64,000 nt of DNA from Pontibacter sp. FD36 (GCF_015686655.1 NZ_JADPMP010000001.1:186001-250000), one strand, 5' to 3'; shown: positions 8,293 to 18,690, numbered from the stretch's first letter. Program-made: numbers and translations. The notes: generated by a model not told the origin, from the sequence alone.

Positions 8293-11200
8293 TTACAACA
8301 GCTTACACTCACCCAGTCCCAAGTCCTTCACCTGACCCAAGAATACCTTCGGGTCAATGCGATACTTACGGGAGTAAGTCGGCAGCACCAGCTTTTCGTC
8401 TGGTACGTGCAGGGTAATCTCGAGTCGCTTCTGGCCCGGGCTGGTCGCGATGGCTTCTTCCAAAGCCTCAGCTACATTCGGGGTAAGCAACTGCAAGTTT
8501 ACATTCAACTGCACGCCCTGCGCCATCTTGTCCATCACGTCGCCCAGGAGCTGGATGTTGGTTGGCTTGAGCTCCCACTGATCTTCGGTTTTATAGCGGA
8601 GCTGCACCTTACCCCTGATGAACAGGTATAGCCCCTGTCGCAAGTATGGTTGGAACTTCATATAATCTTCCCCAAACAGCGCCATTTGCAGTGTAGTGTC
8701 GTAGTCTTCGATGGAGAACAGCGCAAAAGGATTACCATTCTTGGCTGTCCTGATTACCACTTCAGACACCATGCCGGCTACGTTGATGTCCTTATTTTTG
8801 TGGTTGGCGATGTCAGCCAAAGCGGAAGTGCAATAGGAGTCGATTTCCATTTTGAACTGGTCGAGCGGATGGCCCGAAATGTAGAAACCCACCACTTCCT
8901 TCTCGCGACGCAGCATTTCGGCCTGCGTCCATACCTGTACCTCCGGGATCTTCGGTAGCGGAGAAGCCACGGCGGCACTTCCCCCGAACAGCGACTGTTG
9001 CGCCGCCTGTTGCTCTGCCTGATAGTTGTTGCCGTAGCGAACCGCCTTCTCCAGCAAGCTGATGTTTTCGCCTTCCGGCACTTCCATCAGCTGGGCGCGG
9101 TGGTAGAGTCCCCACGAGTCGAAGGCCCCGGCCAAGGCCATACTTTCAAAGGTCTTTTTGTTCACGGCACGCAGGTTAATGCGCTTCGAGAAGTCGAAGA
9201 GATCCTGATACGGGCCGTTCTTTTCTCTTTCTGAAATGATGGCGTCTACGGCCGCTTCGCCAGTGCCTTTGATGGCGGCAAGACCGAAACGGATCTGCCC
9301 CTGTTCGTTCACGTTGAACTTGAGCAGGGACTCGTTCACGTCCGGACCCAACACCGCCACCCCTTGCTTGCGGGCTTCCTCAATAAAGAACGTCACCTTC
9401 TTGATGTCGTTCATGTTGTTGGTCAGCACCGCCGCCATGTACTCGGCAGGGTAGTGGGCCTTGAGGTAACCGGTCTGGTAAGCCACCACCGAGTAAGCGG
9501 CGGAGTGCGAACGGTTGAAGCCGTACTGGGCGAACTTCTCCATCACGTCGAACACCTCCGAAGCCTTCTTAGCCGGGATTTTATGCATTTCTGCCGCTCC
9601 CTTAATAAACTTCTCACGCTCCTCGGCCATCTTCTTCATGTCCTTCTTACCCATGGCACGGCGCAGCAAGTCGGCACCACCCAGTGAGTAACCGGCCAGA
9701 ATCTGGGCCGTCTGCATGATCTGCTCTTGGTATACCATGATCCCGTACGAGTAATTCAGGATCGGCTCAAGCAGCTCGTGCGGGTATTCCACTTCCTCTT
9801 TGCCGTGCTTGCGGTTAATGAAGTTCGGGATGAACTGCATCGGGCCCGGACGGTAAAGGGCGTTCATGGCAATCAAATCTTCAATGTTGGTCGGCTGCAG
9901 GTCCTTAAGGTACATGCGCATACCTTCCGACTCGAACTGGAACGTACCGATCGTGTCGCCGCGCTGGTACAGCTCGTAGGTCTTTTCGTCGTCTATCGGA
10001 ATGTTGTCGATGTCGATCTCTACGCCGTGGTTCTTCTTGATCAGCTCCATGGCGTCTTTAATGATGGTCAGGGTTTTCAGACCCAGGAAGTCCATCTTCA
10101 GCATGCCTGCGCTCTCGATCACCTTGCCATCGAACTGCGTCACGAGCAGGTCGGAGTCTTTGGAGGTCGAAACAGGAATGTAATTGGTGATGTCGTCAGG
10201 GGCGATGATGACGCCCGCTGCGTGTATACCTGTGTTGCGCACCGAGCCTTCCAGCTTTTCAGCCAGCCTCAGTACGGCAGCGCGTGCGTCGTCACCTTCG
10301 CGGATGGCAGCCAGCTCCAGGTTCTCCATAAAGGCCTTGGCCAGCGTGGTGCCCGGCGTCTCAGGTACCATTTTGGCCAGTTCGTTAGCCTCGGCCAGTG
10401 GCAGAGAGGTCGAACGGGCCACGTCTTTGATCGACGATTTGGCAGCCATCGTACCGAAAGTGATGATTTGAGCTACCTGCGTTTTGCCGTACTTGTCCAC
10501 CACATAGTCGATCACGCGCTGGCGGTTCACGTCGTCAAAGTCAATATCAATATCAGGCATGGACACACGCTCCGGATTCAGGAATCGCTCGAAGAGGAGG
10601 TTATACCTGATCGGGTCGATGTTGGTGATACCGATGCAGTAGGCGACTGCCGAACCAGCGGCAGAACCACGACCCGGCCCCACAAACACGCCCATGTCAC
10701 GGCCACGGTTGATGAAGTCCTGCACGATAAGGAAGTAACCGGCAAATCCCATCGTCTTGATCACGTGCAGCTCAAAGTCGAGTCGCTCGGTCACCTCAGC
10801 GGTAACTTCAGAATAGCGCTTGGCAGCTCCTTCGTAGGTCAGGTGACGCAGGAAATCGTCAGCGTCGGCGTGCTGCGGCGGAATCGGGAAGTTCGGCAAC
10901 AGGATATCGCGCTTCAGAACGGGCGGCGTAATCTTGTCAACGATCTCGTTAGTATTGTCCACCGCTTCGGGCACGTCCTTGAACAGCTGGTTCATTTCGG
11001 CCTGCGTCTTGAAGTAGAACTGGTCGTTGGGAAAACCGAAACGGGTCTTCGGACCAGCTTCGTCGATGCGCTGCAACATCTGGCGCACACTCATTTGGTT
11101 GCTATACTTGCTGCGCACATTCTCCACGGTGTCGTAAATCACCTTCTGGTCGTCGCTCAGGAAGCGGTAATATTTCGTGGCAAAGTCACCCACCGGCGTG

Positions 11201-11916
11201 CTCTGGTCTTCGCCTGTGTTCACGCAAAGCAGGATGTCGTGTGCGTTCCAGTCCTCCTGGTCCACGTAGTGGGTGTCGTTGGTACAGATTACCTTGCAGT
11301 TATACTTCTTTGCCCACTTCAGTAGTACTTGGTTGATGTCCTCCTGACTTTTGCCCGTACCATCGATGTTCATCAGGCCATGGCGCTGTATCTCGATGTA
11401 GTAATCCTCACCGAACACGTCCAGCCACCACTTGAATATCTCCTCAGCCTCTTCCTCGCTTTTCCACAGAATCGCCTGTGGCACCTCGGCGCCAATGCAG
11501 CAGCTGGTCGCAATCAAGCCTTTGCTGTACTTGAGCAGCAGTTCCTTATCGATACGCGGCCACTTGCTGTATACCCCTTCGATGTAAGAAAGAGAGCAGA
11601 GCTTCGCCAGATTCTGGTAGCCCTCCTGATCCTTGGCGAGTAGCAACTGGTGGTGACGCACGTCCTTCTGTTCCTTGGTAAAGGTTTTCAGGTGACGGTC
11701 TTTCACCAGATAAAACTCACAGCCCACGATCGGCTTCACGTTATACTTGTTGGCTTCGTTAACGAAGTTGAAGGCGGCAAACATGTTGCCGTGGTCGGTC
11801 ATGGCGACGGCGGGCATGCCATCAGCCTGCGCCTTTTTCATGAGTGCGCTGATGCTGGCCTGACCGTCGAGCAGGGAATACTGGGTATGGGTGTGTAAGT
11901 GCGAAAAAACAGGCAA
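8293..11916 (-). CDS. dnaE: DNA polymerase III subunit alpha
   Basis: A 1207-residue replicative polymerase catalytic subunit (C-family). The N-terminal PHP domain starts at once ([15 protein letters not shown]), with [12 protein letters not shown] around residue 40. The palm carries the catalytic aspartates in [10 protein letters not shown] near residue 454, preceded by [16 protein letters not shown]. The fingers region includes [13 protein letters not shown], and [14 protein letters not shown] marks the linker. Helix-hairpin-helix and OB-fold regions follow, with [16 protein letters not shown] in the OB domain. The length and order match DnaE1 of Bacteroidota. It appears monocistronic, and the start follows directly from the PHP motif. 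A single TAATGA-type repeat arm lies just upstream. Confidence 0.98.
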   Translation of the reverse strand: MPVFSHLHTHTQYSLLDGQASISALMKKAQADGMPAVAMTDHGNMFAAFNFVNEANKYNVKPIVGCEFYLVKDRHLKTFTKEQKDVRHHQLLLAKDQEGYQNLAKLCSLSYIEGVYSKWPRIDKELLLKYSKGLIATSCCIGAEVPQAILWKSEEEAEEIFKWWLDVFGEDYYIEIQRHGLMNIDGTGKSQEDINQVLLKWAKKYNCKVICTNDTHYVDQEDWNAHDILLCVNTGEDQSTPVGDFATKYYRFLSDDQKVIYDTVENVRSKYSNQMSVRQMLQRIDEAGPKTRFGFPNDQFYFKTQAEMNQLFKDVPEAVDNTNEIVDKITPPVLKRDILLPNFPIPPQHADADDFLRHLTYEGAAKRYSEVTAEVTERLDFELHVIKTMGFAGYFLIVQDFINRGRDMGVFVGPGRGSAAGSAVAYCIGITNIDPIRYNLLFERFLNPERVSMPDIDIDFDDVNRQRVIDYVVDKYGKTQVAQIITFGTMAAKSSIKDVARSTSLPLAEANELAKMVPETPGTTLAKAFMENLELAAIREGDDARAAVLRLAEKLEGSVRNTGIHAAGVIIAPDDITNYIPVSTSKDSDLLVTQFDGKVIESAGMLKMDFLGLKTLTIIKDAMELIKKNHGVEIDIDNIPIDDEKTYELYQRGDTIGTFQFESEGMRMYLKDLQPTNIEDLIAMNALYRPGPMQFIPNFINRKHGKEEVEYPHELLEPILNYSYGIMVYQEQIMQTAQILAGYSLGGADLLRRAMGKKDMKKMAEEREKFIKGAAEMHKIPAKKASEVFDVMEKFAQYGFNRSHSAAYSVVAYQTGYLKAHYPAEYMAAVLTNNMNDIKKVTFFIEEARKQGVAVLGPDVNESLLKFNVNEQGQIRFGLAAIKGTGEAAVDAIISEREKNGPYQDLFDFSKRINLRAVNKKTFESMALAGAFDSWGLYHRAQLMEVPEGENISLLEKAVRYGNNYQAEQQAAQQSLFGGSAAVASPLPKIPEVQVWTQAEMLRREKEVVGFYISGHPLDQFKMEIDSYCTSALADIANHKNKDINVAGMVSEVVIRTAKNGNPFALFSIEDYDTTLQMALFGEDYMKFQPYLRQGLYLFIRGKVQLRYKTEDQWELKPTNIQLLGDVMDKMAQGVQLNVNLQLLTPNVAEALEEAIATSPGQKRLEITLHVPDEKLVLPTYSRKYRIDPKVFLGQVKDLGLGECKLL

Positions 11917-11924
11917 GACTATAG

Positions 11925-11959
11925 AGAATTAGTAATGACGAATGATGAATTTAGAATGA
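11925..11959. repeat. Single arm of TAATGA-type AT-rich repeat
   Basis: A run of AATGA/TAATGA units (AGTAATGACGAATGATGAAT and following) lies just upstream of the dnaE start. It resembles the left arms of the paired elements at 54956, 55811 and 63198. No matching opposite arm is clear here. Confidence 0.55.
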
Positions 11960-12202
11960 CACGCATGAATAGTTCTTTTTAAACTATCGGTCATTTTCGG
12001 GATGTTAAAATTACGGAAAATTGATCGGCTGCCCAAACCAAAAACAGCCCTGCTGCAAAACAAAAACGCGACGGAAATAGTCCCGCCGCACTCTATTATA
12101 TTACCATTGTCTGGACTTCAAAATGTTAGGTTAGTGCTTCTCCAATTTAGGCCTTAAAGTAAACTCACTGCTTGAGAGCAAGACTGTTTCATTCTCTCTT
12201 TT

Positions 12203-12316
12203 TGTCATCCTGTAAGGATCTTGGTCATAGAGGGCCCCTACCCCGCAAGTAGCATAGGCTTAACCTCCAGGGGGTGGGGGCCCTCTATTTTAAACAAGTT
12301 TCTTTGCAGAATGACA
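12203..12316. repeat. Palindromic intergenic repeat element
   Basis: About 114 bases with imperfect terminal inverted repeats: TGTCATCCTGTAAGGATC at 12203-12220 and, inverted, TGTCATTCTGCAAAGAAA at 12316-12299. A near-perfect inner stem (AGAGGGCCCCTACCCC at 12229-12244 with 12271-12286, one G-U-type mismatch) encloses about 26 bases. The ends resemble the widespread 'TGTCATCCTGA..GGATCT' intergenic repeats of several phyla. It lies in the 487-base gap between dnaE and the MscS gene, which otherwise has no coding content. Confidence 0.75.
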
Positions 12317-12403
12317 TTAGTTTTAGAACTTATTCCCTTAGGATAAAAGGACCCTGACTTCAAGGATACGGTTTCGCATTTCCAAATTCAAATTGGTCAA
12401 GTA

Positions 12404-13489
12404 CTAAAACATCCGCTCCGCTTCATTCCCAACCATTTGCTTCTCATTCACCACATAAAGTTTCTGGGTAGGGTAGGCGAATTCAATACCGCGCTTCTCA
12501 AATTCCCGGAACAGCTGCATGTTGATGGCCTGCTGCGTGTCCATGTACTTATTGAAATCGGAAGACAGCACATGGTATACAATCACAAAATCGAGGGAGG
12601 AGTCGCCGTAGGAGGAAAAGTGCGCCCGGTCAAACTCGGCCAGTTCCTGTGACGTGATGATCTCTTTGATGATCTCAGGTATAGCCTCCACCTTATCGGC
12701 AGGCGTTTCGTAGGTTACGCCGATACCGAACTGGATACGGCGACGTTCCATGCGCTTGTAGTTGTGAATGCGGGAACTGGTCAAGTCGGAGTTGGCAATG
12801 ATCAGCTGCTCTCCTGTCAGGCTTTTGATGCGCGTAGTTTTCACACCGATATGCTCAATGGTGCCGCTCTTATCGCCGAGCGCAACAAAATCACCCACTT
12901 CAAAGGGCCGGTCCAGAAAGATGACGAAGTAGTTGAAAAGGTCACCTAAGATGTTCTGTGCGGCCAACGCCACGGCGATACCGCCTATACCTAGGCCGGC
13001 AATAATGGCCGTAAGGTCATAGCCCATGTTATCGAACAGGAAGCCAATGCCGATAAACCAGATCACCATGTTGATGATCAGGCTGATGGCCCCAATCTCG
13101 TTGGCATTGCTGCGGTCATGGTGCTTTCTCTTGAAGTAGGATCGGACCAACATCACCAGCGTGGTCGTGATAAACCGGATGACCATGAACGTAACGGCCA
13201 CAGTAATGGCAATCTGGAAGATACCGGCAATCCTCGGGGTAAGGTTCAGGGAGGTGATGCCAAGGTATATGACAATAAAGTGCACGATCGGCACGCCAAA
13301 GCGGGCAAAACTCTGCACTGCATAGTCGTCGAAGTGATTATTGGTGTTCTCGGTCCACTTTCGGATGCGGATCAGAACGGAGCGCCTGAAAATGGTGATG
13401 AGCAGCGAGCCCAGCAGGATGATGGCAAAGGCAATCAGGTAATCTTGGACAGTATTGTGGAAATAGACTCTATCTAAAAGGTCATTCAT
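12404..13489 (-). CDS. Small-conductance mechanosensitive channel (MscS family)
   Basis: A 361-residue MscS-type channel that releases solutes on hypo-osmotic shock. I start it at ATG 13489 (MNDLLDRVYFHNTV), because the upstream frame to 13570 adds an atypical leader. There are five membrane helices: four scattered between residues 15 and 165, and the pore-lining TM3. TM3 shows the glycine-rich pattern GLGIGGIAVALAAQ followed by NILGDLFNYFVIF. The conserved cytoplasmic beta-domain starts at RPFEVGDFV and continues with GTIEHIGVKTTRI and NSDL. The C-terminal alpha/beta part ends in FAYPTQKLYV. It stands alone, divergent from the MFS gene, and has no visible terminator. Confidence 0.93.
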   Translation of the reverse strand: MNDLLDRVYFHNTVQDYLIAFAIILLGSLLITIFRRSVLIRIRKWTENTNNHFDDYAVQSFARFGVPIVHFIVIYLGITSLNLTPRIAGIFQIAITVAVTFMVIRFITTTLVMLVRSYFKRKHHDRSNANEIGAISLIINMVIWFIGIGFLFDNMGYDLTAIIAGLGIGGIAVALAAQNILGDLFNYFVIFLDRPFEVGDFVALGDKSGTIEHIGVKTTRIKSLTGEQLIIANSDLTSSRIHNYKRMERRRIQFGIGVTYETPADKVEAIPEIIKEIITSQELAEFDRAHFSSYGDSSLDFVIVYHVLSSDFNKYMDTQQAINMQLFREFEKRGIEFAYPTQKLYVVNEKQMVGNEAERMF

Positions 13490-13715
13490 GTACTCGGGTG
13501 ATTTGATGAAGCTTAAAGTTACAAAATATAAATAAATCCTAAAGACTGTGCCAAGTATACGGCGGTTCAAACAAGCAATTGCACAAAAGCAGATAAGAGG
13601 CTTTTCACATTTTGGTGGTGATTTAGCCGGGGATTAAAAGATTTGTTTAAACTTTGGGCATGGGGCAGCCCGTAAGCATGTTTAATGCACGAACAGGTAT
13701 AAGCGTAAAACAGGT

Positions 13716-15044
13716 ATGGCAGAAGCAGAAGATTCAGGGAAGCTGGGGGGGATGTTCCGGGCGCTGCGCTCGCGCAACTACCGGCTGTTCTTTACAGGTC
13801 AGGGAATTTCTCTGATCGGTACCTGGATGCAGCAAATCGCCATTAGCTGGCTGGTCTACCGCCTCACCGACTCGGTATTCCTGCTGGGTGCTGTCACTTT
13901 TGCCAACCAGATCCCTTCTTTTTTGCTGGGGCCTTTCGCTGGTGTGCTGGCCGATAAGTTCAACCGCCACCACGTGCTACTGGTCACGCAGTTTTTATCA
14001 ATGCTACAGGCGGGTACCTTGGCCACACTGGTACTCACCGACACCGTACAGGTATGGCACGTGCTGGTATTGATGGCGCTGCTCGGCACGATCAATGCCT
14101 TTGATATCGCCACCCGGCAGGCTTTTGTGGTGCAGTTGGTTGAAAAGCGCGAAGACATCAGCAATGCCATCGCCCTCAATTCCTCTATGTTCAACATGGC
14201 CCGCCTGGTTGGACCGTCGATCGCCGGGTTGCTGATTGCCTGGGTAGGAGAGGGGGTTTGTATCCTGATCAATGCGGTGAGTTATATTGCCGTATTGGCC
14301 TCTTTGCTGATGCTGCGATTGGAGCCTTTTGTAAAAGAAGTGCGTCAGGGCAACGTGTGGGAGTCGCTTCGGCATGGCTTTTCCTATGCTTTCGGCTTTC
14401 CACCCATCCGGGCGCTTATACTGATCGTGGGCCTGATCAGCCTCTTCGGCATGCCTTTCAGTGTAATGCTGCCGGTGTTTGCCCGGGATATATTGCAGGG
14501 TGGTGCCAACACGCTGGGATACCTGATGGGCGCATCCGGTTTAGGAGCTTTGTCAGGTGCGCTGTTCCTGGCGCAACGCAAGTCTGTAATCGGGCTTGGC
14601 AAGGTGATCGTGTTCACCATGACCTTGTTCGGTACGGCGCTGATGGCTTTTTCTTTCTCTACAATACTCTGGCTATCGCTGGTGCTGATGCTGTTTACCG
14701 GTTTTGGTATGATCGTGACGATGGCCTCCTGCAACACCCTGTTGCAAACACTGGTGGATGATGACAAACGGGGGCGTGTGATGAGCCTTTACGCCACTGC
14801 CTTTATGGGAATGGCGCCGCTTGGCAGCATGCTGGCCGGCTCCGTGGCAGAGCAGATCGGAGTGGCCTATACCTTGCTGGGCTGCGGCCTGCTTTGTGCT
14901 GTGAGTGTCATCCCCTTCGCCTGGAACCTGAAGCGCCTGCGCTTGATGGTGCAGCCTATCTACGAGCGTCTTGGCATCGTGCCGGAAATTGCCTCAGGAC
15001 TACGTACAGCTTCCAAACTGACGGCCCCTCCGGGAAAGCGCTAG
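13716..15044 (+). CDS. MFS transporter (EntS/MFS_3-like exporter)
   Basis: A 442-residue major facilitator with 12 predicted helices. The N-terminus (FRALRSRNYRLFFTGQGIS, then GTWMQQIAISWLVYRLT) is the hallmark of the MFS_3/enterobactin-exporter-like group. The loop between TM2 and TM3 has the family motif GPFAGVLADKFNRHH, and the TM4-5 region contains NAIALNSSMFNMARLVGPSIAG, in which Arg and Pro are conserved. A second-half equivalent is MGMAPLGSMLAGSVAEQIG. Substrates of this group include siderophores and drugs, but none can be named here, and no siderophore genes are adjacent. It is a single gene between divergent and convergent neighbours. Confidence 0.9.
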   Translation: MAEAEDSGKLGGMFRALRSRNYRLFFTGQGISLIGTWMQQIAISWLVYRLTDSVFLLGAVTFANQIPSFLLGPFAGVLADKFNRHHVLLVTQFLSMLQAGTLATLVLTDTVQVWHVLVLMALLGTINAFDIATRQAFVVQLVEKREDISNAIALNSSMFNMARLVGPSIAGLLIAWVGEGVCILINAVSYIAVLASLLMLRLEPFVKEVRQGNVWESLRHGFSYAFGFPPIRALILIVGLISLFGMPFSVMLPVFARDILQGGANTLGYLMGASGLGALSGALFLAQRKSVIGLGKVIVFTMTLFGTALMAFSFSTILWLSLVLMLFTGFGMIVTMASCNTLLQTLVDDDKRGRVMSLYATAFMGMAPLGSMLAGSVAEQIGVAYTLLGCGLLCAVSVIPFAWNLKRLRLMVQPIYERLGIVPEIASGLRTASKLTAPPGKR

Positions 15045-15061
15045 GTGTAGCTATACCTTAT

Positions 15062-15100
15062 AACCAAAAGAGCCAGCTGCAACAGCTGGCTCTTTTGGTT
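15062..15100. terminator. Bidirectional stem-loop terminator
   Basis: A perfect 18-bp stem (AACCAAAAGAGCCAGCTG, 15062-15079, with 15083-15100) and a 3-base loop between the convergent MFS and LysM genes. Confidence 0.92.
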
Positions 15101-15115
15101 TGATAATTTAGAATT

Positions 15116-17701
15116 CTACTTCTTTTTGATGGTCAGCTTGTCGCCGGGCTTCACGTTGAAGTCTGATTTGCCGTTCCACTCCATGATGTCCTTAATGGTG
15201 ACGCCATACTTGCGGGAAATCTGGTAAAGGCTCTCGCCGGATACCACCGTGTGTTGGGTGCTGGCACCTGAAAAAGTTTCTGCTGGAGACTCTTCCAGGT
15301 CTTCATTCGACCCTGCTGCGTCGGCTGGAGCTGTCACGCGCAATTGCTGCCCAATAGAGAGCGCTGAGCTGGAAAGGTTATTCCACGCCTTCAGCTCGTT
15401 CACCGTCACATTATACTTGCGCGAAAGCACATAAAGCGACTCACCGGATGCTACCGTATGGATCTCTGTTTTTTCTTCAGCAGTTGGCGCTTCTGACTTC
15501 GCCGCAGCATTAGGAGCAGATTCCTCAGGTACTGTGAGGGGCTCTGCGATGATGAGTTCCTGACCGATCTTGATTGGAGCATCACCCAGATTGTTCCAGG
15601 TCGTGATATCAGTTACAGTCACAGCGTATAGTCTTGATATGGCCCACAAGGACTCGCCTTGCTTCACTATGTGGCGGGTTGGCTTGTTTGCTGGAGCAGC
15701 CTTTTCTTTAGCTGGTGTGCTGGCCTGTGTATTTTTAACTGGCTCAGGCTTGGCAGCTGCTGTTTTAACTGGCTCAGCTTTCGCAGGAGTAGTTTTTTGA
15801 GTTTCACGTGCCGTGCTGGCAGCTTCAACCGTTTTTACTACTTCCTCTTCTGTTTCTATCTCCTCGTTTCCAGAGAAGCCAACAAATACATCTTCGCTCA
15901 GACCCGCTGCCCATTCCGCATTTTCCTCTTCCGTCTCTTCGGTCTGCGCTTCCTTAATCACTGCTTTCTGCTCTTCGGTTTCCTGGGCTTTCTTGCCAGG
16001 GTATAGTGCCGCAGTTTTTGGTTTTTCAGTAGCTGCTGGTGTTGCCGCCTTCTGCTCTGGTTTAGGTTCTGCAGCTTTTACCCCTTGCTCAGGTGCCTTC
16101 ATGGCAGGTGCAGGCACCGAATCATTCTTCGTGGTAGTCGCTACCTCAGCTGTTGTTTCCTCCTTGGCTGTGGCTGGTGCTGTTTCCTTTACAGGTGTTG
16201 GAGGAGTAGCAATTTCTTCTGCCTGCTCTGTTGTGGCAGCCGTTTGTGTTTCCTGTTGCTCAGGCTCCGTTGCCTGGCCTTTCAGTTTGTTCCAGTTTCT
16301 TTTGAAGCGGGTCAGGAAATCATCTTTCTGCGCCGCAGGCTCTTTCGATGCAGGTTCTGCTTTCGTTTGTCTGGCAGAAGCAGTGGCAGTTTGAGGCGTA
16401 TTTTCAGCTGCAGCCATCACTGGCTTGCTGCTGGCAGGCACAGACTTCAACTCACGCACTTCAATGGCTACCTTGGCCGGACGACGTTTCTGTAGCCAGA
16501 GCACACGGCCCGGTACCGGCACCTCAGCACGCTTCATGCGGTTTTTGAATTGTAGGTAATCCATGCGGATGCCGTAGAGTTGGGCAATTTCCTGCATGGT
16601 CTCCCCGTGCTGCACGACGTGGTACTCTTTGTCAGCATTCAATCGTTTGGCCTCAATGTAATAAGCTTCGCCTTCCTCAAACTTGTCGAAGTCGCGCATG
16701 TCGTTGAAGCGAAGAAGCTTGCGGGTTGTAATACCAGCTTTTAGTGCCAGTTTGTCTTTGGTGTCGCCTTTGCCGGCTACGATTGCTTTCAGGTTGTTGC
16801 GCTTGATGATGCTGCCTGCTGCCGGTGCGGCAGCCGTCTGGCGGGCAGGTGCTGTACGAACCGGCTCAGTTGACGCCACTATACCTGGCTCAGTTGTATG
16901 GCGTATGGGTAGCATTACATAATAGTCTTTATCGGCAGGTATGGTGCCCCCCAAAAGCCACTTGTTATACTTCTCCAGCTCAGAGGGGTCAGTCTGATAG
17001 GCCAGTGCGATATCAGCCAGACTCTGTCCGGGAGTGGCGCGCAGTTCACGCAGTGAAACCACTGGTGGAGCGCTCTTTCCGATAAAGCTGTCATAAGCTA
17101 CCTTATGCGCCAGGAAAGTCAGCAGGTATGGGTCAGATTTTTCGGTTATGTCCATTTTCTTGCTCCCTTTGTCCGACTCCTTGGTATAGGCCTTGGCGCC
17201 AGAGTAACCATGGTAGTAGGAGAGTAGCGTGTTGAACCAGTTGTTGTAGAAGTTGTTGCTGCGCTTAAAGTAACGGGCAGCACCACGGCTGGCCTCTACA
17301 ATATGCCGACGCTCATCCACGATGTGGTCCATGCGCAGGTTAAAGTCCAGGGCAGCTTCTTTCTTGAACTGCCAGTAACCAACCGCATTAGATGTGGACA
17401 CGGCATCGCCGCGCAAGCCGCTTTCCTGCAGGGCCAGGTACTTGAAATCATCCGGAACGCCTTCTTCCTGGAAAGTGCGCTCGATCAATGGAAAATAGGC
17501 ATCCGCCAGCTCCACCTTCATCTGGAAGTACTTTGGGCTGCGGTGCAGGGCGTCTACTTTTTTCTGGATCTCCTCCTGTGCTTTGGGTGAAATGCGCAGG
17601 TGAATGTCACCGAAATACAGGTTGTGAGGCACGGTGACAGTTTGTGCCATAGCAAGCAGTGGCAGAAGCAGGAGCAGTAATAATGGTAATGGTCTCTTCA
17701 T
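15116..17701 (-). CDS. Lytic transglycosylase with LysM repeats (MltD-like)
   Basis: An 861-residue exported wall enzyme. A signal peptide (about residues 1-19, ending LLAMAQ) is followed by an SLT domain with the catalytic glutamate Glu93 in YLALQESGL. Further SLT motifs are SNAVGYWQFK and DERRHIVEASRGAARYF. A LysM sits in the middle (YHVVQHGETMQEIAQLYGI, about residue 365), and a degenerate one precedes it. A long low-complexity linker rich in Ala, Glu, Thr, Pro and Lys spans about 410-670. Three regular LysM units then end the protein: HIVKQGESLWAISRLY, IHTVASGESLYVLSRKY and HTVVSGESLYQISRKY. It cleaves glycan strands to 1,6-anhydro products. The linker probably spans the periplasm or wall. 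Confidence 0.93.
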   Translation of the reverse strand: MKRPLPLLLLLLLPLLAMAQTVTVPHNLYFGDIHLRISPKAQEEIQKKVDALHRSPKYFQMKVELADAYFPLIERTFQEEGVPDDFKYLALQESGLRGDAVSTSNAVGYWQFKKEAALDFNLRMDHIVDERRHIVEASRGAARYFKRSNNFYNNWFNTLLSYYHGYSGAKAYTKESDKGSKKMDITEKSDPYLLTFLAHKVAYDSFIGKSAPPVVSLRELRATPGQSLADIALAYQTDPSELEKYNKWLLGGTIPADKDYYVMLPIRHTTEPGIVASTEPVRTAPARQTAAAPAAGSIIKRNNLKAIVAGKGDTKDKLALKAGITTRKLLRFNDMRDFDKFEEGEAYYIEAKRLNADKEYHVVQHGETMQEIAQLYGIRMDYLQFKNRMKRAEVPVPGRVLWLQKRRPAKVAIEVRELKSVPASSKPVMAAAENTPQTATASARQTKAEPASKEPAAQKDDFLTRFKRNWNKLKGQATEPEQQETQTAATTEQAEEIATPPTPVKETAPATAKEETTAEVATTTKNDSVPAPAMKAPEQGVKAAEPKPEQKAATPAATEKPKTAALYPGKKAQETEEQKAVIKEAQTEETEEENAEWAAGLSEDVFVGFSGNEEIETEEEVVKTVEAASTARETQKTTPAKAEPVKTAAAKPEPVKNTQASTPAKEKAAPANKPTRHIVKQGESLWAISRLYAVTVTDITTWNNLGDAPIKIGQELIIAEPLTVPEESAPNAAAKSEAPTAEEKTEIHTVASGESLYVLSRKYNVTVNELKAWNNLSSSALSIGQQLRVTAPADAAGSNEDLEESPAETFSGASTQHTVVSGESLYQISRKYGVTIKDIMEWNGKSDFNVKPGDKLTIKKK

Positions 17702-18043
17702 AAAGGTAAAGGAGTAAAATAAGCGAAGCTATCCACAAAAAGGCTACAGTATATGTTGAAACAGATGTTGATAACTCATTAAGGTATAGTATGTTCTCTA
17801 TATAGAGATACGCTTGCAAAATTAACGCAATTTGTCGCTCATTCTAAAGCTTAGAACGAAGTAATTTAGGAGAAATTTTTCGCTGTGGATAAGTCGGTAG
17901 CCTGTGCAGCCGGGAGCTGACAGATGAATACCGCATAGGAGCAGGCGGAGGAAGATTATACCTACTATGCTATGCCTAAAGGGGGTGAGCTATACTTGAT
18001 CTAAATAAAAAAGGTGGCATTGCTGCCACCTTCTCTGTTGCTT
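17702..18043. other. Gene-free region with DnaA-box-like sites
   Basis: 342 bases with no coding frame. Three DnaA-box-like nonamers occur: CTATCCACA (17729-17737, one mismatch to TTATCCACA), TGTTGATAA (17766-17774, one mismatch on the other strand) and TGTGGATAA (17884-17892, a perfect box on the minus strand). CAAAATTA at 17817-17824 reads as a minus-strand TAATTTTG -7 box for the LysM gene. The right end holds the methyltransferase terminator. Confidence 0.5.
18005..18032 (-). terminator. Stem-loop terminator of O-methyltransferase
   Basis: A 9-bp stem AAGGTGGCA (18011-18019) with TGCCACCTT (18024-18032) and a 4-base loop. On the minus strand it is followed by a T6 run. It sits right after the minus-strand gene ending at 18044. 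Confidence 0.88.
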
Positions 18044-18688
18044 TTACTTCTTTCGGGCAACCATCAACCCGTCCCGCACGGGCAGCAGAATGTTCTCTAC
18101 CCGAGGGTCATCCTGCACTTTTTTATTGAAATCCAGGAGGGCCGCCGTGTCTTCGTCTAGCTTTTTGCGATGCTTGGCCAGCACTTTGCCGCTCCAGAGC
18201 ACATTGTCGGCTATGATGTAACCACCCGATCGTACCCGGTCAATCACCAGGTCATAGTAAGTGGCATAATTATACTTGTCGGCGTCGATAAATACCAGGT
18301 CAAAAGTGGCGTCTATGGTTGGGATGATCTCAAGCGCATTGCCAATGTAGTATTTCACGCTCTCGCTCAAACCTGCCTCTTTGATGTAGCCGCGTACCAT
18401 GTCTTCGAGTTCTTCATTGATATCGATGGTGTGCAGCGTGCCGTCTTCCTGAAGTCCTTCGGCCAGACACATGGCAGAGTAGCCTGTGTAGGTGCCCACT
18501 TCCAGAATCTGTTTCGGGCGGATCATGTGGGAGAACATGGAGAGCAGGCGCCCTTGCAGATGACCAGACAGCATGCGCGGCTTCATCACGCTCAGGTGCG
18601 TCTGGCGGTTTATCTTGTGCAGCAGCTCCGACTCCGGTGAGGTGTGCTCCTCTGCATACTGCTGTAGTTCTTCGTCTAGGAATTCCAT
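18044..18688 (-). CDS. Class I SAM-dependent O-methyltransferase (family 3)
   Basis: A 214-residue catechol/caffeoyl-CoA-type O-methyltransferase. SAM-binding motif I is ILEVGTYTGYSAMCLAEGL (about 60-78). The acidic motif II is GTLHTIDINEE, and the metal-binding part appears as VFIDADKYNYATYYD (about 130-144) followed by IIADNVLWSGKV, giving the Asp/Asp-Asn ligands of the family. Members methylate small phenolics or, in bacteria, unknown acceptors. It is probably its own unit, with a terminator after it and an AT-rich repeat before it. The acceptor cannot be predicted. Confidence 0.92.
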   Translation of the reverse strand: MEFLDEELQQYAEEHTSPESELLHKINRQTHLSVMKPRMLSGHLQGRLLSMFSHMIRPKQILEVGTYTGYSAMCLAEGLQEDGTLHTIDINEELEDMVRGYIKEAGLSESVKYYIGNALEIIPTIDATFDLVFIDADKYNYATYYDLVIDRVRSGGYIIADNVLWSGKVLAKHRKKLDEDTAALLDFNKKVQDDPRVENILLPVRDGLMVARKK

Positions 18689-18690
18689 CT

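Noticed and set aside
9727-11325. 532-codon open frame on the plus strand opposite dnaE
   Set aside because: It is antisense to a certain gene, rich in His and Val in a pattern typical of the complement of GC-biased coding DNA, and has no recognisable domain.
17702-18043. Replication origin
   Set aside because: Three DnaA-like boxes without dnaA, gyrB or an obvious duplex-unwinding region are not enough to call oriC.
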